NCBI GenBank assembly: GCA_009841105.1
Contig: VXMM01000023.1
Location: 1 to 64,000 of the forward strand
Direction: 5' to 3'
DNA: 64,000 nt
From: Acidimicrobiia bacterium
GTDB lineage: Bacteria > Actinomycetota > Acidimicrobiia > Spongiisociales > Spongiisociaceae
Part shown: positions 35,272 through 44,404 of the stretch, one piece after another
Position numbering within the stretch: the first letter of the stretch is position 1
Layout: the number at the start of each line of letters is the position of its first letter
Notes under the pieces: model-generated
What the model was told of the DNA's origin: nothing
What the model saw: the letters and a program-made list of their open reading frames with translations, nothing else
The model's database searches: none
Program-made: the position numbers and the translations under genes

Positions 35272-37298
35272 CCAGGGCGGCGGTCGACATCGGTGGCACG
35301 TTCACCGATGTGGTCACGGTTGACGAGTCCACCGGCCATCTGATCCAGGCCAAGGCCCTCACTACCTACCCGGACCCGACGCCGGGCTTTCTGAACGCGC
35401 TGGCCAAAGTCACCGACAGCACCAAGCTGGAGACGATCGGTTACGGCACCACCCTGGCGACAAACGCCGTCCTAACCAAGTCAGGCGCCAGAACAGCTCT
35501 GCTGACGACCGAGGGGTTCCGGGACGTACTGGAGATCCGCCGGACCCACCGCTCCACCCTGTTCGACATTTACGAGGAGATCCCCGAGCCTCTGATCCCT
35601 CGGCCGCGCCGGTTCGAGATTCCCGAGCGAATCGCCGCGGACGGGAGCGTGGTGAAACCGCTTGACGAACGGGCGGTTCGGGCTGCCGCCGAGCGCATCC
35701 GCAGTTCCCGGGTGGAGTCCATTGCGGTCTCGTACCTCTTCTCGTTCATGAACCCGGACCATGAACTCCGAACCCGGGAAGTCCTGGCGGAGGAGTTGCC
35801 GGAACTCGCCGAGGACATAACCCTCTCGTCCGAGGCCCTACCTCTCCACCGCGAGTACGAGAGGACCAGCACCACCGTGATGAACGCCTACCTGACCCCG
35901 CTGGTGCGCAGCTATTTCAGCCGACTCCGGGCCGAACTCCTCGACAGCAAACTCTTCGCCTGGTTGCAGATGATGCAGTCCAACGGTGGTCTGGTCCGGC
36001 CGGAACGGGCGGCCTCCTTCCCGATCCTGACCCTCCTCTCCGGGCCCGCCGGCGGGGTCATGGCCTCGGCATACCTGGCGAACTTGCTGGGGGAGACCCA
36101 TCTACTCACCCTTGACATGGGTGGGACAAGCTGTGACGTGGCCGGCGTCACGAATGGCGACCCGGACACCCGGCTCGACTTCGAGATCGGCGGATACGCC
36201 GTCTCCTATCCCACCTTGGACATCCATACGGTGGGCGCCGGCGGGGGAAGCATCGCCAAGGTTGACGGGTTCGGGAGAATCTCGGTCGGTCCCTCCTCGG
36301 CGGGCTCCGATCCCGGTCCCGCCTGTTACGGAAGGGGAGGGGAGTTGCCCACCGTGACCGACGCCAACCTCGTCCTGGGCGTATACGACCAGGAGTTCCA
36401 GCTGGGTGGAGAGATATTCCCCGACCTCGACCTGGCAGCCCGCGCCATCGAGCGACACGTTGGCAAGCCTCTCGGCCTTACAGTGGTGGAGGCCGCGGTA
36501 GGGATCGTGAGGCTGGTGAACGCCAACATGATGCACGCGCTCCGTACCGTTTCGGTCGAGCGGGGCCGCGACCCCCGTGACTTCGCGCTGGTGCCGTTCG
36601 GCGGCGCCGGGCCGACTCACGGCGTCCACATCGCCCGCGAGCTGGCGCTGCGGCGGGTCGTCATCCCCCCCATGCCCGGCTGCAACTCGGCGCTGGGTAT
36701 CCTCTCCTCCGACGTCCGGCACGACCTGGTGGCGACCCTGCGGGCCCGCATGGTGCGGCTCAATCCCCTCGAGCTCGGAGACACCATCGCTGTGATGGCG
36801 GCGGAGGCCTGCCAGGAACTGGAGGAGGACGGCATCCCACCCGAACGGCGGATCCTACGGGCCAGCCTTGACATGCGCTACGCCGGCCAAGCCTACGAAC
36901 TCAACGTCGCGCTCCCGTCACTCCGCCCTGACGACGCCGCCATGGCCCGAGCCATCGCCGACTTCCACGTCGCTCACCAGACCCGCTACGGGCACGCCCT
37001 CGCGGATGACATGGTCGATCTCGTGAACGTGAGGCTCACCGGACTGGGCACCATTTCCAAGCCGCGCCTCGGAAGCGACAGCATCGCGACGGGGCAGGCC
37101 GAGCCCCGATCGCGCCGGGGGGTCGTGTCCGTCGAGGGACTGAGGTCGACAGTGCCCGTCTTTCACCGCGCCGACCTCCTACCCGGCCAGACTCTGCCGA
37201 CTCCGTCAGTGATCCAGCAACTGGACTCCACTACGTACCTTCCGTTCGGTGAGGCCAGGGTCCACTCGACCGGGTCCATCGTGGTGGACCTGAGATGA
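35268..37298 (+). CDS. Hydantoinase/oxoprolinase subunit A (HyuA), copy 2
   Basis: 676 residues. Same architecture as copy 1: AAVDIGGTFTDVVTV at the N-terminus, TLDMGGTSCDVAGV in the second phosphate loop, VGAGGGSIAKVD, GPACYGRGG and FGGAGPTHG. Note the cysteine in GGTSCDV, where copy 1 has GGTSTDV. Clearly paralogous but diverged, so the duplication is old or the modules were acquired separately. ATG 35268 overlaps the E1 beta stop. It forms the second HyuA-HyuB-aminotransferase triad. Confidence 0.9.
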   Translation: MTRAAVDIGGTFTDVVTVDESTGHLIQAKALTTYPDPTPGFLNALAKVTDSTKLETIGYGTTLATNAVLTKSGARTALLTTEGFRDVLEIRRTHRSTLFDIYEEIPEPLIPRPRRFEIPERIAADGSVVKPLDERAVRAAAERIRSSRVESIAVSYLFSFMNPDHELRTREVLAEELPELAEDITLSSEALPLHREYERTSTTVMNAYLTPLVRSYFSRLRAELLDSKLFAWLQMMQSNGGLVRPERAASFPILTLLSGPAGGVMASAYLANLLGETHLLTLDMGGTSCDVAGVTNGDPDTRLDFEIGGYAVSYPTLDIHTVGAGGGSIAKVDGFGRISVGPSSAGSDPGPACYGRGGELPTVTDANLVLGVYDQEFQLGGEIFPDLDLAARAIERHVGKPLGLTVVEAAVGIVRLVNANMMHALRTVSVERGRDPRDFALVPFGGAGPTHGVHIARELALRRVVIPPMPGCNSALGILSSDVRHDLVATLRARMVRLNPLELGDTIAVMAAEACQELEEDGIPPERRILRASLDMRYAGQAYELNVALPSLRPDDAAMARAIADFHVAHQTRYGHALADDMVDLVNVRLTGLGTISKPRLGSDSIATGQAEPRSRRGVVSVEGLRSTVPVFHRADLLPGQTLPTPSVIQQLDSTTYLPFGEARVHSTGSIVVDLR

Positions 37299-39064
37299 GG
37301 GGGCATGAGGTCGATCCGGTCACCGTCGAGGTGGTGACCGGTGGCCTGGCGGCCGGGGCTCGTGAGATGGGCATCACCATGCGTCGGACCTCCAGATCCA
37401 CGATCTTCAACGAGGGCAACGACTACTCCTGCGGCATCTTCAATGCCCGCACCGAGCTGGTCAGTCACGGGGAGTTCCTGCCGATCCACCTCGGATCACT
37501 GCCCTACTCGGTGAATTACGCCATCGACGAGGTGGGCGCCGACCGATTCCGCCCGGGCGACACCGTCATCCTGAACGATCCCTTCCGGGGCGGTTCGCAT
37601 CTCCCCGACGTGACCCTGGTCACGCCCATCTTCTACCGGGACCGGGTGATCGGTTGGGGCGCCAACCGCGCCCACCATCTGGACGTGGGCGGAACGGTGC
37701 CGGGCAGCTTTTACGCCCAGGCCAGAGAGAACTACCAGGAGGGTCTACGGATCCCTCCGGTGAAGCTCATCAAGGAAGGCCACATCAACGAAGAGATCAT
37801 GCAGATGATCCTGGCCAACGTGCGCCTGCCCGAGAACATGCGCTCGGACCTCCTGAGCCAGGTCTCGGCCAATCTCACCGCGCGGCGCCGTCTCATCGAG
37901 TTGGTCGAGAGATACGGGCTCGAGACGGTGGACCGGTGCATGACGATCGAGATGAACAATTCGGAGCGCCGGATCCGCTCGGTGATCGCCGGCTGGCCGG
38001 ACGGTGACTACCACGCCGAGGATTCCATCGACAACGACGGTATTACCGACGTTCCCCGTACCGTCCGGGTGACCGTGAAGGTGCGCGGCGATGGTGTGAT
38101 CGTGGACTTCACCGGCACCGATCCCCAGGTGGAAGGACCCCTCAACAGTGTCCTCGGCTACACGGCCTCCGGGGTCTACATGACCATTCAGGCCGCCACC
38201 GACCCCACCATCCCGCCCAATGGCGGGTGCTACCGCCCGGTTGAGATCGTCGCCCCCAAGGGCACGTTCGTCAATCCCAGGTTTCCGGCGGCATGCACCG
38301 GTGGCAACGAGATCGTATTCGTGATCCACAACGCGGTGTACCGGGCCCTGGGCGAGATTCCCAGAGACATCGCCAACCCGGTCCGGCTGATGGCCGCCGA
38401 CCAGGGGTCCTCCAACAACCTGTTCCTAAGCGGGTTCGGTGAGGACGGTAAGCGCTTCGTGCTCTACGAGTATCCCGAAGGAGGTTGGGGCGGAGCCGAA
38501 GGCCGGGACGGCCAGAGCGCCGTGTATTCGATAATCGGTAACACCTGGAACCTACCGGTGGAAGCGATCGAGATGAAGTACCCGCTCCGCATCGACCGGT
38601 ATGAACTCCGCCGGGACTCGGGCGGGCCCGGCGAGTGGCGGGGCGGACTGTCGATCAGGCGTGACTACCGGATGCTGGCCCCCACCGGCGAGATGTCAGT
38701 GCTCGGGAACCGCGTCCGGGTCCCGCCCTACGGCCTGTTCGGCGGCCACCACGGCGCCCCGGCCCGGTACCGCCTCGATCCGGATACCCCTGATGAGCGA
38801 CCGGCGGCGCCCGAGTTCGGCGCCAAGAAGTCGATGGTGACGCTCCGGCAGGACCAGGTGGTCGGCCAGGAGACGGCGGGCGGCGGGGGATACGGTGACC
38901 CGTTGGACCGCGACCCGTCGGCGGTGGTCCGCGACCTCGAGTACGGCTACGTGTCAGCCGCCAGCGCCTACGAGCATTACGGAGTAGTCATGGACCAGGA
39001 CGGCCATCTCGATGAGGAGCGCACCCTCGCTCGTCGGCAACGCATGAGGGCCAGCCGGCAGTGA
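37295..39064 (+). CDS. Hydantoinase/oxoprolinase subunit B (HyuB), copy 2
   Basis: 589 residues. VDPVTVEVVTGGLAAGAREM start, TSRSTIFNEGNDYSC, GSHLPDVTLVTPIF, the ANRAHHLDVGG histidine motif typical of hydantoinase B and oxoprolinase C-halves, NGGCYRPVEI, GWGGAEGRDGQ and C-terminal GGGGYGDPLDRDP. It resembles canonical N-methylhydantoinase B more than copy 1, which has GHWSDVGG at the histidine site. ATGA overlaps at both ends link it to HyuA and the aminotransferase. Confidence 0.9.
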   Translation: MRGHEVDPVTVEVVTGGLAAGAREMGITMRRTSRSTIFNEGNDYSCGIFNARTELVSHGEFLPIHLGSLPYSVNYAIDEVGADRFRPGDTVILNDPFRGGSHLPDVTLVTPIFYRDRVIGWGANRAHHLDVGGTVPGSFYAQARENYQEGLRIPPVKLIKEGHINEEIMQMILANVRLPENMRSDLLSQVSANLTARRRLIELVERYGLETVDRCMTIEMNNSERRIRSVIAGWPDGDYHAEDSIDNDGITDVPRTVRVTVKVRGDGVIVDFTGTDPQVEGPLNSVLGYTASGVYMTIQAATDPTIPPNGGCYRPVEIVAPKGTFVNPRFPAACTGGNEIVFVIHNAVYRALGEIPRDIANPVRLMAADQGSSNNLFLSGFGEDGKRFVLYEYPEGGWGGAEGRDGQSAVYSIIGNTWNLPVEAIEMKYPLRIDRYELRRDSGGPGEWRGGLSIRRDYRMLAPTGEMSVLGNRVRVPPYGLFGGHHGAPARYRLDPDTPDERPAAPEFGAKKSMVTLRQDQVVGQETAGGGGYGDPLDRDPSAVVRDLEYGYVSAASAYEHYGVVMDQDGHLDEERTLARRQRMRASRQ

Positions 39065-40416
39065 GAAGCCACGAACCGCTTCGCAGGAAGGTCGACAACC
39101 TCTACCGGGAACGAACGGGAGGATCACACACCCTGTGGGAGGAGAGCAGTGGTGTCCTTCCGATGGGAGTGTCGGGGGCCGCCAAGTTCTACGAGCCTTA
39201 CCCGGTCGCACTCGCATCCGGTCAAGGCGGGCGGGTCACCGACGTGGACGGAAACGAGTACATCGACTTTCTGATGGGCGCCGGCTCATCGCTGCTGGGT
39301 CACTGCCATCCGGCGGTGGTTGCCGCCGTCCGGGATCAGGCCGGCCGGCTGGCCACCGTCCTAGCGCCGACCCCTCTCGAAGCACGGTACGCGGAGCGGC
39401 TCCGAGACCTCATGCCCTACCTGGAACGAGTCCGCTTCGCCAACACCGGCTCCGAAGCGGTCCGCACGGCGTTGCGGGTAGCCCGGGCTGTCACGGGAAA
39501 GACGCGGTATGCCAAGTTCGAGGGCAATTTCCACGGATCGGATGACTACTTCCTGGTCTCCGGCGGCTCGCGCCGGGTGGCCGGGGATCCGGACCGCCCG
39601 ATGCCGGTCTTCGACTCGGCCGGTGTTCCGGACCGTATCGCCGAGGAGGTACTCGTGCTTCCCTACAACGACGCGGAGAACGCCGTCTCGCTCATCTCGG
39701 ACAACGCCTCCGAATTGGCGGCGGTGGTGATGGAACCGGTGGCATTCTCCACCGGCGGCGCCGTGGCCGCCGACCGTGACTTCGCCCGGGCCGTGCGGCG
39801 GATCACCGCCCGGCATGACATCGTCCTGATCTTCGACGAGGTCGTCACCTGTCTCCGGCTGGGAACCGGCGGCGCTCCGGGTTACCTGGGAGTCACGCCC
39901 GATCTCTCGTGCCTGGGCAAGGCGATAGGAGGCGGCCTGCCTCTCTCCGCCGTGGGAGGCCGGGCCGACATCATGGAGGAGGTGCTGGGACCCGAGTCGA
40001 TTGCCCGAGGTACCCGCATCTTCCACTCCGGCACCTTTACCGGAAACCCGCTGTCGCTGGCCGCTGGAATGGCGGTCCTGGACGTTCTGGAGGCAGAGCC
40101 CGTACTCGCGCACGTCGACCACCTCGGCGGTCAACTGCTGGCCATCTTGCAGGAAGTCCTCGACTCGCACCGGATGGGGCAGATGGCCGGGTTCGGATCG
40201 ATCTTCCAGCTTCACTTCACGGATGCCCCTCCCCGCAATCGACGCGACGTGCTCGCCGGAGACCACGACCTGCTGGCGGCCGTCCTCCTCGGTCTCTGCG
40301 CCCACGGGATACTGTGGCCACCGGTGCACCCCGGAGTCGTGGCCTATGGCCACACCGAGGCAGACATCGAGTTGCTGGCCGTCGCCCTAGACACGGTTGT
40401 GGGAATGGTCTCCTGA
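39061..40416 (+). CDS. Class III PLP aminotransferase, glutamate-1-semialdehyde-aminomutase-like, copy 2
   Basis: 451 residues, the same length as copy 1. RFANTGSEAVRTALRVAR, KFEGNFHGSDDYF, DEVVTCLRLGTGG and PLP Lys287 in LGKAIGGGLPLSAVGG are visible. Starts at GTG 39061 overlapping the HyuB stop. Diverged from copy 1 in the substrate-facing N-terminal segment (VSGAAKFYEPYPV against VPGNAGYRPPYPL), which hints at a different but related substrate. Confidence 0.88.
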   Translation: MRSHEPLRRKVDNLYRERTGGSHTLWEESSGVLPMGVSGAAKFYEPYPVALASGQGGRVTDVDGNEYIDFLMGAGSSLLGHCHPAVVAAVRDQAGRLATVLAPTPLEARYAERLRDLMPYLERVRFANTGSEAVRTALRVARAVTGKTRYAKFEGNFHGSDDYFLVSGGSRRVAGDPDRPMPVFDSAGVPDRIAEEVLVLPYNDAENAVSLISDNASELAAVVMEPVAFSTGGAVAADRDFARAVRRITARHDIVLIFDEVVTCLRLGTGGAPGYLGVTPDLSCLGKAIGGGLPLSAVGGRADIMEEVLGPESIARGTRIFHSGTFTGNPLSLAAGMAVLDVLEAEPVLAHVDHLGGQLLAILQEVLDSHRMGQMAGFGSIFQLHFTDAPPRNRRDVLAGDHDLLAAVLLGLCAHGILWPPVHPGVVAYGHTEADIELLAVALDTVVGMVS

Positions 40417-41150
40417 TGGGCGGTAGGCAGGTGGCCATCGTCACCGGAGCGGGCCAGGGCATCGGGAAGGGTATCGCCAGAACCCTCGCCGAGCGAGGAT
40501 ACGACCTGGTGATCACGTCCCGTACCGAACGGGACCTTGATGGGACGCGGCAATCGGTGGAAGAAGCGGGAGGCGCCGCGACGATCGTGGTGGCGGATCT
40601 GAAGGATCCCGGCACCGCTTCCCGGCTTGTCGAGTCAGCCCTCACCCGTTTCGGGCGCGTGGACGGGCTGGTGAACAACGCCGCCGTCAACATCTTCGCG
40701 CCCTTCTTGGACCAGACGGACTCCAACCTGGACGAGATGATCGAGACCAACCTCACCGCGCCTTTCTTCCTGTGCCAGGCCGTGGCCAACCACTGGATCG
40801 AGAAGGGCCTTCCGGGCGCGATCGTCAACATCAGCTCGGCAGAGGACACCATCGCCTATCCGGAGCAGGTCCCCTACGCCTCCTCGAAGGGCGGGCTCCT
40901 CTCCATGACCAAGGTCCTGGCCCTGGAGTGGGGACCGCTCGGGATCCGGGTCAACGCGGTCAGTCCCGGTTCGATCGACACCGAGATGACGCCTGAGGTC
41001 TATCGCCGGCAAGCCTCGAGACTCATGCCGATCGGCCGGCTGGGGAAGCCGGAGGAGATCGGGTCCTGCGTCCACTTCCTGCTGAGCGATGACGCCGCCT
41101 TCGTGACCGGAACGTCACTGTACGCGGACGGGGGATACATGCTGCAATGA
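40416..41150 (+). CDS. Short-chain dehydrogenase/reductase (SDR), first of two
   Basis: 244 residues. NAD(P)-binding TGAGQGIGKG, structural VNNAAVN, and catalytic Ser with Tyr-x3-Lys in YASSKGG; ends DAAFVTGTSLYADGGYML. Classical SDR, likely oxidising or reducing a hydroxy/keto intermediate of the pathway. ATG 40416 shares its A with the aminotransferase stop. Confidence 0.9.
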   Translation: MGGRQVAIVTGAGQGIGKGIARTLAERGYDLVITSRTERDLDGTRQSVEEAGGAATIVVADLKDPGTASRLVESALTRFGRVDGLVNNAAVNIFAPFLDQTDSNLDEMIETNLTAPFFLCQAVANHWIEKGLPGAIVNISSAEDTIAYPEQVPYASSKGGLLSMTKVLALEWGPLGIRVNAVSPGSIDTEMTPEVYRRQASRLMPIGRLGKPEEIGSCVHFLLSDDAAFVTGTSLYADGGYMLQ

Positions 41151-41899
41151 GTGCTGACCTCGCCGGCAAGAACGCCATCGTCACCGGCGCCGCGTCGGGC
41201 ATCGGCAGAGCGGCCGCCCTGCGGCTCGCGGCGGACGGCGCCAACACCTTCTGCGTGGACCGGGACGAGGAGGGCCTGGCGCAGGTAGTCGGCATCCTGG
41301 GTGAGGGCCATACGGGTTTCGCCGCCGACCTGGGCCTCGCCTCCTCGTGCCGGGAGGTGGTAGCAGCGTCCCGCCGGCACTGGCACGACCGGATCCACAT
41401 CCTGGTCAACGCGGCTGCGATCCTGATCCGTGAGCCGACCCTGCAGCACTCCAGGGCGGCGTGGAACCTGACCCTGGACATCAACTTGAAGGCGCCCTTC
41501 CTGATCTCCCAGGAGGTCGTCGCGACGATGATCGAAACCGGAATCCGGGGATCGATAGTCAACGTGGGTTCCGTCGAAGCAGTACTGCCCGGACGCGGTC
41601 ATGTGGCTTACACGGCCTCCAAGGGCGCGATCACCATGCTCACCCGGTCGGCTGCCTTCGAGGCGGCCCCCCACGGGATACGCGTCAACGCCGTGGCGCC
41701 CGGGGTGGTGGCCACCGGAATGAACGCTGACCTGCGCGAGGATCCCGAAAGCTGGTCGGAGATGCTGGCCGGTATCCCCATGGGCCGCCACGCCGAACCC
41801 GAGGAGATCGCCGCCGTGATCGCCTTCCTGGCATCCGACGAGCCGAGCTTCGTCACCGGAGAAATACTCACATCCGACGGCGGCTGGACGCTGCACTGA
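41147..41899 (+). CDS. Short-chain dehydrogenase/reductase (SDR), second of two
   Basis: 250 residues. TGAASGIGRA cofactor loop, VNAAAI, Tyr-x3-Lys in YTASKGA, and C-terminal FVTGEILTSDGGWTLH. ATGA overlap with the first SDR. The two share the fold but not close sequence identity, suggesting distinct steps. Followed after 19 bases by the E2 gene. Confidence 0.9.
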   Translation: MSADLAGKNAIVTGAASGIGRAAALRLAADGANTFCVDRDEEGLAQVVGILGEGHTGFAADLGLASSCREVVAASRRHWHDRIHILVNAAAILIREPTLQHSRAAWNLTLDINLKAPFLISQEVVATMIETGIRGSIVNVGSVEAVLPGRGHVAYTASKGAITMLTRSAAFEAAPHGIRVNAVAPGVVATGMNADLREDPESWSEMLAGIPMGRHAEPEEIAAVIAFLASDEPSFVTGEILTSDGGWTLH

Positions 41900-41918
41900 G
41901 CCGGGAGGAACGTAACTC

Positions 41919-43070
41919 ATGTGGTTGGTCAAGATGCCCCGGCTCGGTCAGGACATGGAACAGGGAACGCTGGTGGAGTGGATCAAGTCGGTGGGCGAAC
42001 CGGTCGAGGAGGGCGGCCTCCTAGCGGTGATCGAGACGGAAAAGGCCGAGGTGGTCTTCGAGTCTCCGTACTCGGGGTATCTGGTGGAGATCCTGGTAGA
42101 ACCCGGGATCACCGTGCCCGCCGGGACGCCGCTGGGTTGGATAGCGGACGACTCGGCAGCTCGCCCGCCACCACCGGAACCCTCCTCCGAACCGCGTCCC
42201 GTTACTTCCGGGCAACGCGAGCCATCAGGTGGCTCGGGGAGGCCGCGGCGGCAGACTCGCCGTGCTCCCACCCGAAAGCCGGTTTCGCCCGTAGCCCGTC
42301 GCCGGGCCCGGGAACTCGGCGTGGACCCCGCGGGAGTGGAAGGCACCGGCCCCGGAGGGAGGGTGACCGAAGCCGACGTCTTGAAGGCGCATGAGGCAGC
42401 CCGAGCCACGTCTCCGGAGCAGGGTGGGCTGTCGCGCATGCGCATGGCGATCGCCGAGCGCATGACAAGATCGGCGGCCATTCCGCAGTTCCATCTGATG
42501 CGGGAGATCGTCCTGGAGAAGCCGAAGGACCAAGGCGAGGGCACGAAGGTGACCTACACGGACCTGGTGCTGTGGGCGACCGCCCGGGCTCTGGCGGACC
42601 GACCGGCGGTGAACTCGAGTTGGATCGACAGGAGCCAACCCTCGGTTCGCTCCCATCCCGGCGTCAATCTCGGCTTCGCAGTGGCGCTGGAGGACGGCCT
42701 GATCGTGCCGGTTATCAAGGACGCCGCATCCCTGTCTCCGCAGCAGATTTCCATACAGAGGCGCCGTCTGGAAGGGGCGGCGCGCCGGGGGCGGCTCAGC
42801 CCGGAAGACGTGGGGGGCGGGACCTTCACCGTATCCAACCTGGGCGCCGCCGCCGTAGATCGGTTCACCGCCCTCATCAACCCTCCGGAAGCGGGCATCC
42901 TGGCAATGGGCGCGGTGAAGCCTCGGCCCGTGGTGCTGGACGGCGCCGTGGTGGCAGCGCCGACGGTGTGCCTGACCCTGACCGGCGACCATCGCGTCTT
43001 CGACGGCATGGAGGGGGCGAAGTTTCTGGCGGCGATAGACGCCCGGCTTCAATCCTTGGCACAGAGCTGA
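41919..43070 (+). CDS. 2-oxoacid dehydrogenase E2 component (dihydrolipoamide acyltransferase)
   Basis: 383 residues. N-terminal lipoyl domain with lipoylated Lys42 in ETEKAEV; Pro/Arg-rich linker; peripheral-subunit-binding domain (SPVARRRARELGV and GPGGRVTEADV, about 122-158); catalytic domain ending with His358 and Asp362 of DHRVFDG. It transfers the acyl group made by E1 to CoA. It is separated from E1 genes by HyuA2, HyuB2, aminotransferase and SDR genes, so one co-transcribed cluster holds the complex. No E3 (lipoamide dehydrogenase) is encoded in the window; a housekeeping E3 may serve. Confidence 0.92.
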   Translation: MWLVKMPRLGQDMEQGTLVEWIKSVGEPVEEGGLLAVIETEKAEVVFESPYSGYLVEILVEPGITVPAGTPLGWIADDSAARPPPPEPSSEPRPVTSGQREPSGGSGRPRRQTRRAPTRKPVSPVARRRARELGVDPAGVEGTGPGGRVTEADVLKAHEAARATSPEQGGLSRMRMAIAERMTRSAAIPQFHLMREIVLEKPKDQGEGTKVTYTDLVLWATARALADRPAVNSSWIDRSQPSVRSHPGVNLGFAVALEDGLIVPVIKDAASLSPQQISIQRRRLEGAARRGRLSPEDVGGGTFTVSNLGAAAVDRFTALINPPEAGILAMGAVKPRPVVLDGAVVAAPTVCLTLTGDHRVFDGMEGAKFLAAIDARLQSLAQS

Positions 43071-43100
43071 GAACTCGACGAGACCGAAGAAGGGACACGA

Positions 43101-44372
43101 ATGAGCCTTTACGAGCCGACCTACATGGAAGGCACCCTCGGGACCATGGCCGTGGACTGGGAGGAGCGGATAAACATGGCCCGAATGCGCGACGAGCGCA
43201 AAGCCCGGGCTCAGCACCGTATCGCCGAGGCGGGATTGGGTTCGGTGCTCCTGGTGGACGATCCCAACATCCGGTACGTAACCGGACTGGCCATGCTGGG
43301 TGGTTCGGGGGCGGATCACTACACCCTCCTCACGGCGGGAGGAGACGTGGTGCACTGGGACACGGCCGACCATGCCAGCAACGAGCGCGCCAACTGCCCC
43401 TGGCTTCCCGACATCCGCTACGCGGCACCCGGCCTCGGGAACGTCCCGAGGGCCAGCGGGTCCCCGTCTGCCCGGGAATTCCTCCTCGACACCATGGCGG
43501 ACCTGATCGTCGAAGCCGCCCACGATTACGACGTACACCGCGATCCCGTGGGTATCGACTCCACCCAGCCCGCTCTGGCCGCCAAGCTCCGGGAGCGGGG
43601 ACTGGTCATCCGGGATGGGGCGACCGATGCCCTCCACACCGCCCGCCAGACCAAGACCAAGGACGAGATCGAGTGTCTCCGGATGGTCTCGGCAATCTGC
43701 GAGGCCGGCTTCATGGCGATCAAGAAGGCCGCTGAGCCGGGTGCTACCGAGCAGGAAGTCTGGGGCGCCGCGGCGGAGGCCGTCCTGAGCAGGGGAGGCA
43801 CGGTGGAAGGAGGGTATCTCACCAGCGGCCCCAACACCTGGCCCAAGCACCAGGCCAACACCACCGACCGGATGCTCCGTCCTGGAGACATCATGTACGC
43901 CGACTTCTACAGCGCCACCTTCCAGGGCTACCGGTCGTGCGTATACCGGACCTTCTCCATAGGCAAGCCGCGGCAGCGTTCGGTGGAGGCCTACAAGAGA
44001 GCCCGTGACTGGTTGTATAACGTGATCGAGGCGATCCGGCCCGGCGTGACCACCGGTGAGGTGGCCCAGCACTTTCCCGACCGGGAGGGCGAGCACATGG
44101 ACTGGTACGGCGCCGACCACTACTGGCAGATGACCACCAACCAGTGGGCTCACGGCCTGGGACTGCAGCTCTACGAGCGGCCCTTGATCTGGCGGGGGAT
44201 CTCGACGGACCACCCGATCGAGATCCAGGAAGGCATGACCATGGCGGTGGAGACCCAGGAACCCGACGGGCGCTACGGCATGCGGTTGGAGGAAATGATC
44301 GTGGTCCGCGAGAACGGCGCCGAGGTCCTGACCCGGTGGCCGATCGACGAGATCACGGTGATCGATTTCTGA
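43101..44372 (+). CDS. M24-family (creatinase/prolidase fold) hydrolase, copy 1
   Basis: 423 residues with the pita-bread fold of M24 proteins. The first metal-ligand Asp is probably Asp268 in YADFYSATFQGY. Where active metallopeptidases have a second Asp (G-Y-x-x-D), this protein has Cys280 (GYRSCVYRT). The histidine (WAHGLGLQLYE) and both glutamates (MAVETQE and RLEEMIVV) remain. Such loss is compatible with creatinase- or ectoine-hydrolase-like amidino/amide hydrolysis rather than Xaa-Pro peptidase activity. Last gene of the plus-strand cluster, 30 bases after E2; its paralogue is on the minus strand at 47157-48395. Confidence 0.8.
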   Translation: MSLYEPTYMEGTLGTMAVDWEERINMARMRDERKARAQHRIAEAGLGSVLLVDDPNIRYVTGLAMLGGSGADHYTLLTAGGDVVHWDTADHASNERANCPWLPDIRYAAPGLGNVPRASGSPSAREFLLDTMADLIVEAAHDYDVHRDPVGIDSTQPALAAKLRERGLVIRDGATDALHTARQTKTKDEIECLRMVSAICEAGFMAIKKAAEPGATEQEVWGAAAEAVLSRGGTVEGGYLTSGPNTWPKHQANTTDRMLRPGDIMYADFYSATFQGYRSCVYRTFSIGKPRQRSVEAYKRARDWLYNVIEAIRPGVTTGEVAQHFPDREGEHMDWYGADHYWQMTTNQWAHGLGLQLYERPLIWRGISTDHPIEIQEGMTMAVETQEPDGRYGMRLEEMIVVRENGAEVLTRWPIDEITVIDF

Positions 44373-44404
44373 GGCGGGGGAGCCGGCACCCTTCTCGGGG
44401 CTGC

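Noticed and set aside
42225-44213. 662-codon minus-strand open frame
   Set aside because: Fully antisense to E2 and M24 genes, which have clear motifs; no recognisable domain.
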